From: Prevotella sp.
GTDB lineage: Bacteria > Bacteroidota > Bacteroidia > Bacteroidales > Bacteroidaceae
Length of the DNA stretch: 64,000 bases
Assembly (NCBI GenBank): GCA_015060535.1
Contig: SUYH01000003.1
Coordinates: 62,001-126,000 of the forward strand
Direction of reading: 5' to 3'
The first letter of the stretch is position 1, and the number at the start of each line of letters is the position of its first letter. Below are positions 23,224-32,125 of this stretch, one piece after another. Both the position numbers and the translations under genes were made by a program. The notes under the pieces are model-generated. The model ran no database searches. It was given only the letters and a program-made list of their open reading frames with translations, and was not told the DNA's origin.

Positions 23224-26040
23224 TTATTCTGACAACATGGTTACTTCAATACGGCGCTTCGAAGCCAAGATTTGCTGGGCCATACGCTGTACCTGCTCAG
23301 CAGTCACCTCGTTAACCATCTTCTTATAATCTTTATCGAAGTCTACTCCATCTTCCAGTTCATGCCAGATAATGTAGCTCCAATAATCGTTGGTGATAGC
23401 CGCCTGGTCATACTGCTTCAACAAGTACTTGCGCACCTTCTCCATGCTAGAAGCCTGCGGACCTTGAGTTGCAATATGCTGCAACTGCTGGTAAACAATA
23501 GGATTCAGCTCCTCATAACGAGAAGGATCAGCATTATAGGAGATGCGAAGCATCGCTGTCGGGACATCATCCTTGTCGAAGCCCACAGCTACACGAACGC
23601 CATACGTACCGCCCTTCTCCTCGCGAACGGAATCAGTATAGGCTATCTGGAGCACACGATTCAGGAAGTCAAGTTCCAAGTCGGCCTTTGCCGTGAAGGG
23701 GATGTCAGCCGTATGATAGATGCTGACGTTAGCCAGCGGAGTGGCCATCTTCTTCTTGAATACGGTAGCAAAATCACCACCAACTATTTGTGGCACATTC
23801 TTATAATTGGTAGAACGATGCTGACCTGTTGAGGGCAATGTAGCCAGATATTGGCAAACCAGCTGGCGCAGTTCCTGCTCATCATAGTTGCCAATGATAA
23901 CCGTCTTGAAATCGGAAGCATTGCTGAAGCACTCCTGGTAAATCTGGAAGATGCGGTCGTAGCTTACCTTCTCCAGTGTCTTCTGTACTACGGGCTCCAA
24001 ACGGGGATGATGTCCGTAGAGAATAGCGGTGATAGAGTCGTTGTAATCAACCTTAGGCGAAGCATTACGATTAGTAAGGAATGCGCGTGTGCGATCCATA
24101 AATCCTTGGAAGGCTGTAGTATCGCGACGAGGCTGAGTGAAATAGAGATAGGCCAGTTCAAACAGCGTCTTCATATCCTTTACTGATGAACCTCCGCTGA
24201 TGCTCTGTCCTTTGCTGCCAACAGACGGAGCAATACGTACCGACTTGCCATTGAGCATACGACGCAGGGTGGTCTGATCGAAATCGCCTACGCCACCTTC
24301 AGCCACAGCACTTGAAATCATTGTGAAGTTAGGGATGTCAGCATCAGGATAGCATGAAGTACCGCCATCTGCCTTCATACGCAGACTCACAGCGTCAGCA
24401 GAGAAATCAGTCTTACGCACATAAACCTTCATACCATTCGAGAGCGTCCACTCCGTGAAACCATTGCTGCCATAGGCTTTCTCGCTTACAATCTTGCCTG
24501 GCTGGGGCAGATGGCTGATGAAGCGGTCAGCAACCTGCTGTTCAGGATAAGGCGCATAATCCAAGCGCTGTGCGGCCTGGATAACATCCTCAATCTGAGC
24601 CTCAGAGGGCAGCATCACCGATTCCTTATCAGGGGCATACACTACGACAACCTGATTCTTATCTGTAATCAATTTCTTCACAGCCTGATTCACTTCAGCA
24701 AGCGTCACCTCACGATCGAACAGACGGGTATTCTCCAACTTCTGCTCTACTGATTGCAAAGGCTCATTCTCCAGGAAGTGGTGAATACAGTTGTTGACGA
24801 AGTGTGAGTTACGGAGATCAGCGCGCTGATTATAGCGACGCTCAGCTGAGTTCAGGTAGATGCTCTTTGCACGATCCAGCTCACCCTGAGTAAAACCATG
24901 CTGACGTGCACGTTCTGCTACTCCTACGGCAGCAATAATACCACCCAGAATGTTGTCCTGCTTACAGCTGACAGATAGCGAGAAGGCATCCTTGGTACGA
25001 CTCAGGAAGAATGAAGAGACACGAGCTGTAGCACTTTGGAATGGTGCATTTGTCTGCAGACGAAGTTCGGCCAAGCGATCATTCAGCATCGTACCTATCA
25101 GGGCGTCGACATAGCCGTCGCGTACATAGTTCAACTGTTGCTTCTCTGCATCAGGAGTAGCCTCGCGCTTCTGATACATATGACAGAGCACAATAGGCTG
25201 CTCCGCATCCTTCTGAATATCGATAATCATCGAGTCGTTGTCGTTCACAGGATAATAGACGCGCTCGGCACGTTTCTTAGGCAGGGGAATAGACGAGAAT
25301 ACCTTCTTCACCTTCTTTTCCATCTTGTCGACATCGAAGTCGCCTACAACGATAATAGCCTGAAGATCCGGGCGATACCATTTCTGGTAGTAGTCACGAA
25401 GGTCTTGATAAGGGAAGTTGTCGACAATATCCATCGAACCAATGGGCAGACAGTCTTCATATTTCGTACCCTTATAAATCTTAGGCATAGCCTGTTCCAT
25501 CAGTCGCTGAACGGCCATACCTGCTCTGCGGGTGCGCCATTCCTCATGAATAACGCCGCGTTCCTTATCTATCTCCTTGGCTTCCAGCAGCAGATAGTGG
25601 CTCCAGTCGTGCAGAATCAGCAGACAGGAGTCGGCAATACCCTGTCGTTTCAAAGGAACGGAAGAAATGTTATATACCGTTTGGTCAATAGAAGTATAGG
25701 CATTCAGATTGGCACCAAACTTGACACCAATCGTCTCACACCAAGGTACAATACCCAGTTTTTTGCCTTTACCCGGGAAGTTCTTCGTTCCGTTAAACGC
25801 CATATGCTCCAAGAAGTGAGCCAATCCGCGCTGGCGGGGCTCTTCAAGGATGGAACCAACACGCTGGGCGATATAGAAATCAGCCAGTCCTGATTCCTTG
25901 GCATTATATCGGATATAATACGTCATACCATTCTTCAGTTTTCCTGTACGAATGGTCTGGTCTTGCGACAGCGGCTGAGCCATCAGGCACATCGTTGCTG
26001 TCAAGAGAAATGTGGTTAAAAATATTCTTTTCATTTGCAT
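23224..26040 (-). CDS. M16 family zinc peptidase (insulinase/pitrilysin-like)
   Basis: A ~936-residue exported peptidase with signal peptide (MKRIFLTTFLLTATMCLMAQ). The inverted zinc motif HFLEH (residues 75-79) lies in RGLAHFLEHMAFNGTKNFPG, and the distal Glu region is ERGVIHEEWRTRRAG. Two tandem M16 halves are present; the second (from about 500) keeps the fold but lacks an HxxEH, as usual. It probably degrades peptides in the periplasm. Either of two ATG codons (26040 or 26034) may be the start. It follows tsaC by 14 bases. Confidence 0.93.
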   Translation of the reverse strand: MQMKRIFLTTFLLTATMCLMAQPLSQDQTIRTGKLKNGMTYYIRYNAKESGLADFYIAQRVGSILEEPRQRGLAHFLEHMAFNGTKNFPGKGKKLGIVPWCETIGVKFGANLNAYTSIDQTVYNISSVPLKRQGIADSCLLILHDWSHYLLLEAKEIDKERGVIHEEWRTRRAGMAVQRLMEQAMPKIYKGTKYEDCLPIGSMDIVDNFPYQDLRDYYQKWYRPDLQAIIVVGDFDVDKMEKKVKKVFSSIPLPKKRAERVYYPVNDNDSMIIDIQKDAEQPIVLCHMYQKREATPDAEKQQLNYVRDGYVDALIGTMLNDRLAELRLQTNAPFQSATARVSSFFLSRTKDAFSLSVSCKQDNILGGIIAAVGVAERARQHGFTQGELDRAKSIYLNSAERRYNQRADLRNSHFVNNCIHHFLENEPLQSVEQKLENTRLFDREVTLAEVNQAVKKLITDKNQVVVVYAPDKESVMLPSEAQIEDVIQAAQRLDYAPYPEQQVADRFISHLPQPGKIVSEKAYGSNGFTEWTLSNGMKVYVRKTDFSADAVSLRMKADGGTSCYPDADIPNFTMISSAVAEGGVGDFDQTTLRRMLNGKSVRIAPSVGSKGQSISGGSSVKDMKTLFELAYLYFTQPRRDTTAFQGFMDRTRAFLTNRNASPKVDYNDSITAILYGHHPRLEPVVQKTLEKVSYDRIFQIYQECFSNASDFKTVIIGNYDEQELRQLVCQYLATLPSTGQHRSTNYKNVPQIVGGDFATVFKKKMATPLANVSIYHTADIPFTAKADLELDFLNRVLQIAYTDSVREEKGGTYGVRVAVGFDKDDVPTAMLRISYNADPSRYEELNPIVYQQLQHIATQGPQASSMEKVRKYLLKQYDQAAITNDYWSYIIWHELEDGVDFDKDYKKMVNEVTAEQVQRMAQQILASKRRIEVTMLSE

Positions 26041-26054
26041 ATTGAATGAAGTTG

Positions 26055-26636
26055 TTATTTACGGATAATGCTGACCTCACCATTCTGGCGCAGACGGATA
26101 ATACTGCTGGGCTGATGGGGTTTATGCTCTTGGCGACGGCTCCAGCAGACATAGTCGACAGCCTCAAGGATACGGGGGTCGATGTCGCCGTAGTTCTGGG
26201 CTGCTGGCTCACCACTGATATTGGCTGAGGTAGAGACAATAGCCTTCTGGAATCGGAAACAGAGCTCTTTCGAGAAAGGCTCATTCGTAATACGTATACC
26301 CACACTGCCATCCTCAGCAATCAGGTTTTCTGCCAGATTCACCGCATCGTCGAGAATCAAGGTGGTAGGCTTGGCATCGCTTTCCTTTAAGCTATCAATC
26401 AATTGCCAAGCAACATCAGGTACTTGACGGAAATAGCGCTGCATACGGGCATCGCTGTCTACCAGACAAATCAACGCCTTTGAATCGTCGCGCTGCTTGA
26501 TTTCATATACACGCTTAACAGCCTGAGCATTTGTAGCATCGCAACCTATGCCCCAGACAGTATCAGTAGGATAGAGAATTACCCCACCCTTACGCATCGT
26601 CTCTACGGCTTGTCGTATATCTTCTTCTCTTGTCAT
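26055..26636 (-). CDS. tsaC: L-threonylcarbamoyladenylate synthase (TsaC/Sua5 family)
   Basis: A 193-residue YrdC-domain enzyme making threonylcarbamoyl-AMP from threonine, bicarbonate and ATP for the t6A37 tRNA modification. Characteristic motifs are GGVILYPTDTVWGIGCDATN, the Lys-containing KQRDDSKALICLV, and the nucleotide-binding STSANISGEPA near residue 135. It is the short form without the Sua5 C-terminal domain. It starts directly after the prfC stop (no gap), so both translation-related genes are coupled. Confidence 0.93.
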   Translation of the reverse strand: MTREEDIRQAVETMRKGGVILYPTDTVWGIGCDATNAQAVKRVYEIKQRDDSKALICLVDSDARMQRYFRQVPDVAWQLIDSLKESDAKPTTLILDDAVNLAENLIAEDGSVGIRITNEPFSKELCFRFQKAIVSTSANISGEPAAQNYGDIDPRILEAVDYVCWSRRQEHKPHQPSSIIRLRQNGEVSIIRK

Positions 26637-28226
26637 TTAGAATTCGCTTGTAAAATGGAATTTAATATGTTCGAAATCCTGCTGTGCCATCGAGAGCACA
26701 TAGCCTGAGTCAGCCAGGAAGACATCTCTACCCTCCTTATCTTTGGCCATATACTGATATTTGCGCTTCTTGAAGTTGTCGAGTTCCTTCTCGTCATCGC
26801 TCTCTATCCAACAGGCCTTATACAGATGAACGGGCTCCCAACGACACTTGGCATTATACTCGTTCTCCAAACGATACTGGATAACCTCGAACTGCAACTG
26901 ACCCACAGTACCTATAATCTTGCGGTTGTTGAACTGGTTGACGAACAACTGGGCTACGCCCTCGTCCATCAGCTGGTCAATACCTTTCTGCAATTGCTTC
27001 GACTTCATGGGGTCGTCGTTCTCGATATACTTGAACAGCTCTGGCGAGAAGGACGGCAGTCCACGGAAATGTAGTTGTTCACCCTCGGTAATGGTATCGC
27101 CAATCTTAAACATACCACCAGTATCAGGCAGACCAACGATATCGCCTGGCCAGGCCTCGTCGATGGTCGACTTTCGCTGAGCCATAAACTGAGTAGGACT
27201 GGAGAAACGTAGTGTTTTTCCCTGACGCACATGCAGATAAGGCTGGTTACGCTGGAATTTTCCGCTACATACCTTGCAGAAGGCGATGCACGAACGGTGG
27301 TTGGGGTCGATATTCGCTGTTATCTTGAAGATAAATCCTGTAAACTTAGGTTCTTCGGGCTGCACCTCGCGCTCCTCAGCCTTAGTGGGCTTGGGCGATG
27401 GGGCAATCTCGACAAAGCAGTCGAGTAACTCCTGCACACCAAAATTGTTCAGCGCAGAACCAAAGAATACAGGGGCCACCTCAGCTGAGCGATAGGTCTC
27501 CACCTCAAAGTCTGGATAAACACCGGAAATCAGATCAAGGTCTTCTCGCAATTTCTCAGCATCCTGCTCACCCACTTTCTCGTCGAGCTCGACGGAATCG
27601 AGCTCTACAGTAACTTTCTCCGTCACACGCTGCTTATCAGGGGTAAAGAGGTTGAGTTGCTGTTCGTAGATATTATAGACGCCCTTGAATTTAGCACCTT
27701 GGTTGATAGGCCAAGAGAGGGGGCGTACTTTGATTTCCAATTCTTTTTCCAACTCGTCAAGCAAGTCGAACGGGTCACGTCCCTCACGGTCCATCTTGTT
27801 GATGAAGATAATAACGGGAGTGTTACGCATACGGCAGACCGACATCAACTTACGCGTCTGTGTCTCCACACCCTTGGCACCGTCGACGACAATGATAGCT
27901 GAGTCGACAGCAGTCAACGTGCGATAGGTGTCCTCAGCAAAGTCCTGATGACCAGGGGTATCGAGGATATTCACCTTGTATTCAATATCAGAGCCCTCGG
28001 GGGTATAGTCGAACTCCATCACAGAAGTCGACACGCTGATACCACGCTGCTTCTCGATGTCCATCCAGTCGGAAGTAGCGGTTTTCTTAATCTTATTGTT
28101 CTTTACAGCACCGGCAACCTGAATCTGTCCACCAAACAGCAGGAACTTCTCCGTCAGCGTAGTTTTACCGGCATCTGGGTGCGATATAATCGCAAATGTT
28201 CTTCTTCTCTCTATCTCTTGATTCAT
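26637..28226 (-). CDS. prfC: Peptide chain release factor 3
   Basis: A 529-residue translational GTPase. It has G1 [13 protein letters not shown], switch region [15 protein letters not shown]3 [15 protein letters not shown] and G4 NKMDREGRD, then the RF3-type domains II and III ([40 protein letters not shown]). It recycles RF1/RF2 after peptide release. The start overlaps the rfbD stop by 4 bases and the end abuts tsaC. Confidence 0.95.
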   Translation of the reverse strand: MNQEIERRRTFAIISHPDAGKTTLTEKFLLFGGQIQVAGAVKNNKIKKTATSDWMDIEKQRGISVSTSVMEFDYTPEGSDIEYKVNILDTPGHQDFAEDTYRTLTAVDSAIIVVDGAKGVETQTRKLMSVCRMRNTPVIIFINKMDREGRDPFDLLDELEKELEIKVRPLSWPINQGAKFKGVYNIYEQQLNLFTPDKQRVTEKVTVELDSVELDEKVGEQDAEKLREDLDLISGVYPDFEVETYRSAEVAPVFFGSALNNFGVQELLDCFVEIAPSPKPTKAEEREVQPEEPKFTGFIFKITANIDPNHRSCIAFCKVCSGKFQRNQPYLHVRQGKTLRFSSPTQFMAQRKSTIDEAWPGDIVGLPDTGGMFKIGDTITEGEQLHFRGLPSFSPELFKYIENDDPMKSKQLQKGIDQLMDEGVAQLFVNQFNNRKIIGTVGQLQFEVIQYRLENEYNAKCRWEPVHLYKACWIESDDEKELDNFKKRKYQYMAKDKEGRDVFLADSGYVLSMAQQDFEHIKFHFTSEF

Positions 28227-29071
28227 AACTTTTCAATACAATCTTTTAGCGACTCTTCCCAATAAGGCACCTCTATGCCATAGGTCTGCTTCAGCTTAGT
28301 CTTATCTAGCACACTATAGTGCGGACGATTGGCGGGTGTGGGATATTCGCTGGTATGCAGCGGACGCACATGACACGTCGTGATACCTGCAATGCGATGA
28401 ATAGCCTTGGTGAAATCATACCAGGAAATAACACCCTCGTTGGAGAAGTGATAGACACCAGGCTTGATGCCCTTCTCAATAGCTATCATGATGACCTGAG
28501 CCAGATCACGGGCATAGGTAGGCGTGCCTATCTGGTCGAAGATGACGCCCAACTCTGGTTTTTCCTTACCTAGACGAATCATCGTCTTCACGAAATTATT
28601 GCCAAAGGTGCTATACAGCCAGGCAGTACGGATAATCATGCTCTGCTTGCAGAACTTCTGTACACCTAGCTCTCCAGCCAGCTTGGTAGAGCCATAGACA
28701 CTGTCAGGACTGGGAGTATCGGTCTCCACATAAGGGGTATGCTTAGTGCCGTTGAAAACATAGTCGGTAGAGATCTGAATCATCCAGCCTCCGCGTTTCT
28801 CAACAGCAGCAGCCAAGTAAGATGGAGCTACCGTATTCAGGGTCGTACAAAGTTCCTTATTATCTTCAGCCTTATCTACAGCAGTATAAGCAGCACAGTT
28901 GACGATACCATCAATCTTGTTCTCTGCTACGAACTGTTCGATAGCCAGCTGGTTGGTGATATCCAACTCCTGTACATCAGTATTAAACCACTGGTGCTGG
29001 GGATAGTCCTTCTCCAGCAACTGCATCTCGTTGCCCAATTGGCCATTACAGCCTGTAATCAGTATATTCAT
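28223..29071 (-). CDS. rfbD: dTDP-4-dehydrorhamnose reductase
   Basis: A 282-residue short-chain dehydrogenase of the RmlD family, reducing dTDP-4-dehydrorhamnose to dTDP-L-rhamnose. It has the nucleotide-binding start [16 protein letters not shown], the [12 protein letters not shown] segment, STDYVFNG and the catalytic YGSTK. Rhamnose from this step would feed cell-surface polysaccharide. The other rml genes are not in the window. It overlaps prfC by 4 bases and follows the DUF4924 gene by two bases. Confidence 0.93.
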   Translation of the reverse strand: MNILITGCNGQLGNEMQLLEKDYPQHQWFNTDVQELDITNQLAIEQFVAENKIDGIVNCAAYTAVDKAEDNKELCTTLNTVAPSYLAAAVEKRGGWMIQISTDYVFNGTKHTPYVETDTPSPDSVYGSTKLAGELGVQKFCKQSMIIRTAWLYSTFGNNFVKTMIRLGKEKPELGVIFDQIGTPTYARDLAQVIMIAIEKGIKPGVYHFSNEGVISWYDFTKAIHRIAGITTCHVRPLHTSEYPTPANRPHYSVLDKTKLKQTYGIEVPYWEESLKDCIEKL

Positions 29072-29073
29072 AA

Positions 29074-29619
29074 TTATTCAAATTCCAAGGGTTCCTGTTT
29101 GTCCTTTAAGTAATAATCGTTCAGCATACCAATAAAAGTCGAAATCTCCTTCACAGCGTGCTGGGTGTTGGTGGTTATCTCTTTCTTCTGCAGGCGTAGC
29201 ATCATCACGCCATAGAGTGAGTTGAAACAGGTCTCTATCTCGTTCTCCTCCTTATTAGCGCCACGATTACGCAATTCTACGATATAGGGTAGCACCTTAT
29301 AGTATTCCGCATTATAGAAAGGGAACTTCGATGACGCCAACAGTTGCGCATGTAGCTCCTGCAGCTGTTGCATCACCACCTTATTAATTTGTATATGACC
29401 ATGCTCGCGACAACCCTCTGAGTTCATCATACGGATCAAATTGCCAAACCAGTCAGCCTCATCCTCTTTCTGCTCTTCAGTATAATCAAAGCGGTCGATA
29501 TATTCACGACGGATACGGCTCAACGAGCAGTCAAAGGCACGAATAGTGTCTTCTATCTGCCACATATACAATAAGTATTCAGCGATATTTGTCTTACGTA
29601 ATTCTTGAGCTACAAACAT
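29074..29619 (-). CDS. DUF4924 family protein
   Basis: A 181-residue, largely helical cytoplasmic protein. The N-terminus MFVAQELRKTNIAEYLLYMW is typical of the DUF4924 family of Bacteroidetes, which often sits in housekeeping operons. No catalytic motif is apparent and the function is unknown. It lies between the LysE-type transporter (24-base gap) and rfbD (2-base gap) in the same operon. Confidence 0.75.
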   Translation of the reverse strand: MFVAQELRKTNIAEYLLYMWQIEDTIRAFDCSLSRIRREYIDRFDYTEEQKEDEADWFGNLIRMMNSEGCREHGHIQINKVVMQQLQELHAQLLASSKFPFYNAEYYKVLPYIVELRNRGANKEENEIETCFNSLYGVMMLRLQKKEITTNTQHAVKEISTFIGMLNDYYLKDKQEPLEFE

Positions 29620-29643
29620 TTAACTTTCTACCTTTATATTAAA

Positions 29644-30306
29644 TTAAAACCTAAGCAGATTAGTCGTGGTTCCCAACAACATAATCACAGAACCCACTAT
29701 CACAGCCACTCCTATAATCTGATTAATCAACTTAATACCATTATTATCAAACTTCGTGCGGATTTTGTCTACCAACCACGTCAGCCCCCACCACCACAGC
29801 AATGCTCCACCTACAATACTGGCAAAGCCTACCAACATCTCAAACGGATGGTTAGGCAACACGAAGGCGAACTGCGCATACATAGCCAGGAAGAGGAATA
29901 CTATAAGCGGATTAGAGAAAGTAACTAGGAAGGCCGTCCACGCATTATACCATAGCGTACCTTTCTGCTGACCCGACTGGTGCATGTTACGCGTAGGGTC
30001 ACTGCGATAAGTATAGCATCCAAAGCACAGCAACAGGACAGAGCCTATGATCTGTAAATAGAAGCGGTTCTGGTCGTTGCTCACAAAGTCCATTACAAAC
30101 GACATGCCAAAGCCAGCAAACCCAGCGTAAATAATATCGCTGATTGATGCACCTATACCCGTAGCGAACCCATACCAACGGCCCTTGTTCAGCGTACGTT
30201 GTACACAGAGAATGCCTACGGGGCCCATCGGAGCCGATGCGACCACGCCTATCATCATTCCCTTGAAGATGAAGTCCAATATGTTAATAGGCACATGAAA
30301 TGGCAT
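29644..30306 (-). CDS. LysE family transporter
   Basis: A 220-residue inner-membrane protein with about six hydrophobic segments and the family start FKGMMIGVVASAPMGPVGIL (small-residue-rich SAPMGPVG). The TM3 region contains TFSNPLIVFLFLAMYAQF. LysE proteins export amino acids or related metabolites; the substrate is unknown. It is the first gene of the minus-strand operon and starts 8 bases after the -7 element, so its transcript is probably leaderless or nearly so. Confidence 0.88.
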   Translation of the reverse strand: MPFHVPINILDFIFKGMMIGVVASAPMGPVGILCVQRTLNKGRWYGFATGIGASISDIIYAGFAGFGMSFVMDFVSNDQNRFYLQIIGSVLLLCFGCYTYRSDPTRNMHQSGQQKGTLWYNAWTAFLVTFSNPLIVFLFLAMYAQFAFVLPNHPFEMLVGFASIVGGALLWWWGLTWLVDKIRTKFDNNGIKLINQIIGVAVIVGSVIMLLGTTTNLLRF

Positions 30307-30314
30307 ATCGTGTG

Positions 30315-30322
30315 CAAAGTTA
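30315..30322 (-). promoter_or_regulatory. -7 element of the LysE-to-lipoprotein operon
   Basis: TAACTTTG on the minus strand, ending 8 bases before the ATG at 30306. No clear -33 TTTG is seen. Confidence 0.6.
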
Positions 30323-30366
30323 CGAAAAAATCTTGATTATATAGCGCATAATTCATAATTATTTCG

Positions 30367-30374
30367 TAACTTTG
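30367..30374 (+). promoter_or_regulatory. -7 element of the ROK kinase gene
   Basis: TAACTTTG, 40 bases before the ATG at 30415; divergent from the LysE promoter. Confidence 0.65.
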
Positions 30375-30414
30375 TGCGCAGAAATGGAAAAAACCACTAA
30401 TTTAAACAACTATT

Positions 30415-31401
30415 ATGAACGAACAAAATGCAGCTCTCAAGCCATATGTAATTGGCTTAGACTTAGGAGGAACTAACTCCGTTTTCGGCATCGTTGATGC
30501 GAGGGGTGAGATTAAGGCTACGACAGCTATCAAGACCGGCGGCTTCACATCAGCAGAAGACTATGTCAAGGCATCTGTAGAAGCCCTGCAGCCTATCATC
30601 GAGCAAGTTGGCGGTATCGAGAAAATCAAGGCAATGGGTATTGGAGCCCCCAACGGCAACTATTACAATGGCACTATAGAGTATGCCCCTAACCTGCCCT
30701 GGGCACACGACTGCATTGTCCCTTTGGCAAAACTGTTCAGCGACCAGCTGAATGGCATACCCGTAGCACTGACCAACGACGCCAATGCAGCAGCACTGGG
30801 TGAAATGGTATATGGTGTAGCCCGAGGCATGAAGAACTTTATCGTCATCACTTTAGGTACAGGTGTAGGCTCAGGTATTGTAGTCAACGGACAACTGCTC
30901 TACGGACACGATGGCTTTGCCGGTGAACTTGGTCATGTGACTATGGTACGTGGTGCAGAAGGACGTAGCTGTGGCTGTGGACGCACTGGTTGTTTGGAAG
31001 CCTACTGCTCTGCAACGGGTGTAGCGCGTACGGCCCGTGAGCTGTTGTCGAAGACTGACCGTCCTTCTATTCTTCGTGAGATGAATCCTGAGGACATCAC
31101 CTCTCTAGATGTATCAATTGCAGCTGGCAAGGGCGACAAACTGGCTCAGGAGATTTACGAATTTACAGGCAAGATGCTAGGTGAGGCCTGTGCAGACTTC
31201 GCAGCTTTCTCCTCACCTGAAGCTTTCATCTTCTTCGGAGGTATGGTAAAAGCTGGCGAGTTGATTATGAAGCCCATCCGCGAGGCTTACAATAGTCACG
31301 TCATGAAGATTTTCAAGGACAAGGCCCAGTTCTTGGTTAGCGGACTCGATGGAGCATCAGCTGCTGTATTGGGAGCTTCGGCAATAGGTTGGGAGATCTA
31401 G
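30415..31401 (+). CDS. ROK family sugar kinase (glucokinase-like)
   Basis: A 328-residue cytoplasmic kinase. Phosphate-binding GLDLGGTNSVFGIVD lies near the N-terminus, the catalytic region is TNDANAAALGEMVYG, and the zinc-binding ROK signature GHVTMVRGAEGRSCGCGRTG runs on into CLEAYCSATG. It phosphorylates a hexose such as glucose; the exact sugar is not certain. It is monocistronic, with a strong terminator at 31412-31440. Confidence 0.92.
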   Translation: MNEQNAALKPYVIGLDLGGTNSVFGIVDARGEIKATTAIKTGGFTSAEDYVKASVEALQPIIEQVGGIEKIKAMGIGAPNGNYYNGTIEYAPNLPWAHDCIVPLAKLFSDQLNGIPVALTNDANAAALGEMVYGVARGMKNFIVITLGTGVGSGIVVNGQLLYGHDGFAGELGHVTMVRGAEGRSCGCGRTGCLEAYCSATGVARTARELLSKTDRPSILREMNPEDITSLDVSIAAGKGDKLAQEIYEFTGKMLGEACADFAAFSSPEAFIFFGGMVKAGELIMKPIREAYNSHVMKIFKDKAQFLVSGLDGASAAVLGASAIGWEI

Positions 31402-31411
31402 ACATACAAGG

Positions 31412-31440
31412 AGAAAGGGCACTCGGGGCCCTTTCTTTTT
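31412..31440 (+). terminator. Terminator of the ROK kinase gene
   Basis: GAAAGGGC pairs with GCCCTTTC and is followed by a T run on the plus strand. Confidence 0.9.
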
Positions 31441-31445
31441 TGCCT

Positions 31446-31480
31446 ATAAAAAGAGGTTGGTGCAGGACGCTACCAACCTC
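31446..31480 (-). terminator. Terminator of the thioesterase gene
   Basis: GAGGTTGGT (31453-31461) pairs with ACCAACCTC (31472-31480), followed on the minus strand by TTTTT. It lies ~120 bases past the stop codon. Confidence 0.75.
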
Positions 31481-31598
31481 AACCTATGAATGAATGATAA
31501 GGTCATCGACAATGGTCGATAAAAAGACTTATCGGCGGCAAAATTAGGGATTTATTAGGAGAAAAACAAATTTTCCGCCAACTTTTTTCCTTTTTCGA

Positions 31599-32012
31599 CT
31601 ATTTTTGTTCATTTCCCGGTATAGCGACCGATTTTCGGTAACCCATACCAGTGACATGACAGATAAGCTGGTTCTCCTGATTAGTTACCCGGACTTCTAC
31701 TGATGGGATCTTATGATGATCAGATATGCTAACCGCCTCTGCACGGAGTACGTCGCCCTCATGAGCTGACGAGACAAACATGATTTGGTTGCTGATACCA
31801 AAAGTCAACTTCCCTCCCTGGTTCATTAATGCTGCAATAGCCAAATCTGCCAAAGTAAACAAAGCACCGCCCTGACATACATTTCCTCCATTGAGATGGG
31901 AATTGGTGACGGTCATCACAGCCACAGCGTGATGCTCGTCAACCTCAATAATCTGACAGCCGTTATTGGCTGCAAAACGATCTGTCTTATTCAATAATTC
32001 CTGTATGGTCAT
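31599..32012 (-). CDS. PaaI family hotdog-fold thioesterase
   Basis: A 137-residue hotdog protein. Typical features are NSHLNGGNVCQGGALFTLAD (the helix with the catalytic Asp region), NQIMFVSSAHEGDVLRAEAV and VEVRVTNQENQLICHVTGMG. It should hydrolyse acyl-CoA thioesters; the substrate is not predictable. It is transcribed alone from a promoter with TAATTTTG at 32037-32044 on the minus strand, divergent from the pectin locus. Confidence 0.88.
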   Translation of the reverse strand: MTIQELLNKTDRFAANNGCQIIEVDEHHAVAVMTVTNSHLNGGNVCQGGALFTLADLAIAALMNQGGKLTFGISNQIMFVSSAHEGDVLRAEAVSISDHHKIPSVEVRVTNQENQLICHVTGMGYRKSVAIPGNEQK

Positions 32013-32086
32013 CTGACTTCTGTACTAATTTGCGTGCAAAATTACACTTTTTCTGCTGAAAAGATGAAGAAAACAGAAAATATTCG

Positions 32087-32094
32087 TATCTTTG
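32087..32094 (+). promoter_or_regulatory. -7 element upstream of the GH28-GH105 gene
   Basis: TATCTTTG, 31 bases before the ATG. No -33 TTTG and no CGYAAACG operator are seen upstream, unlike other units of the pectin locus. Confidence 0.65.
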
Positions 32095-32125
32095 CACTCA
32101 AAACTACTAAAGCAACATAAAAAAA

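Noticed and set aside
31488..31545. Overlapping small hairpins (ATCGAC/GTCGAT and TTATCG) between ROK kinase and thioesterase
   Set aside because: Short stems without a clear T run; the stronger hairpins at 31412 and 31453 explain termination.
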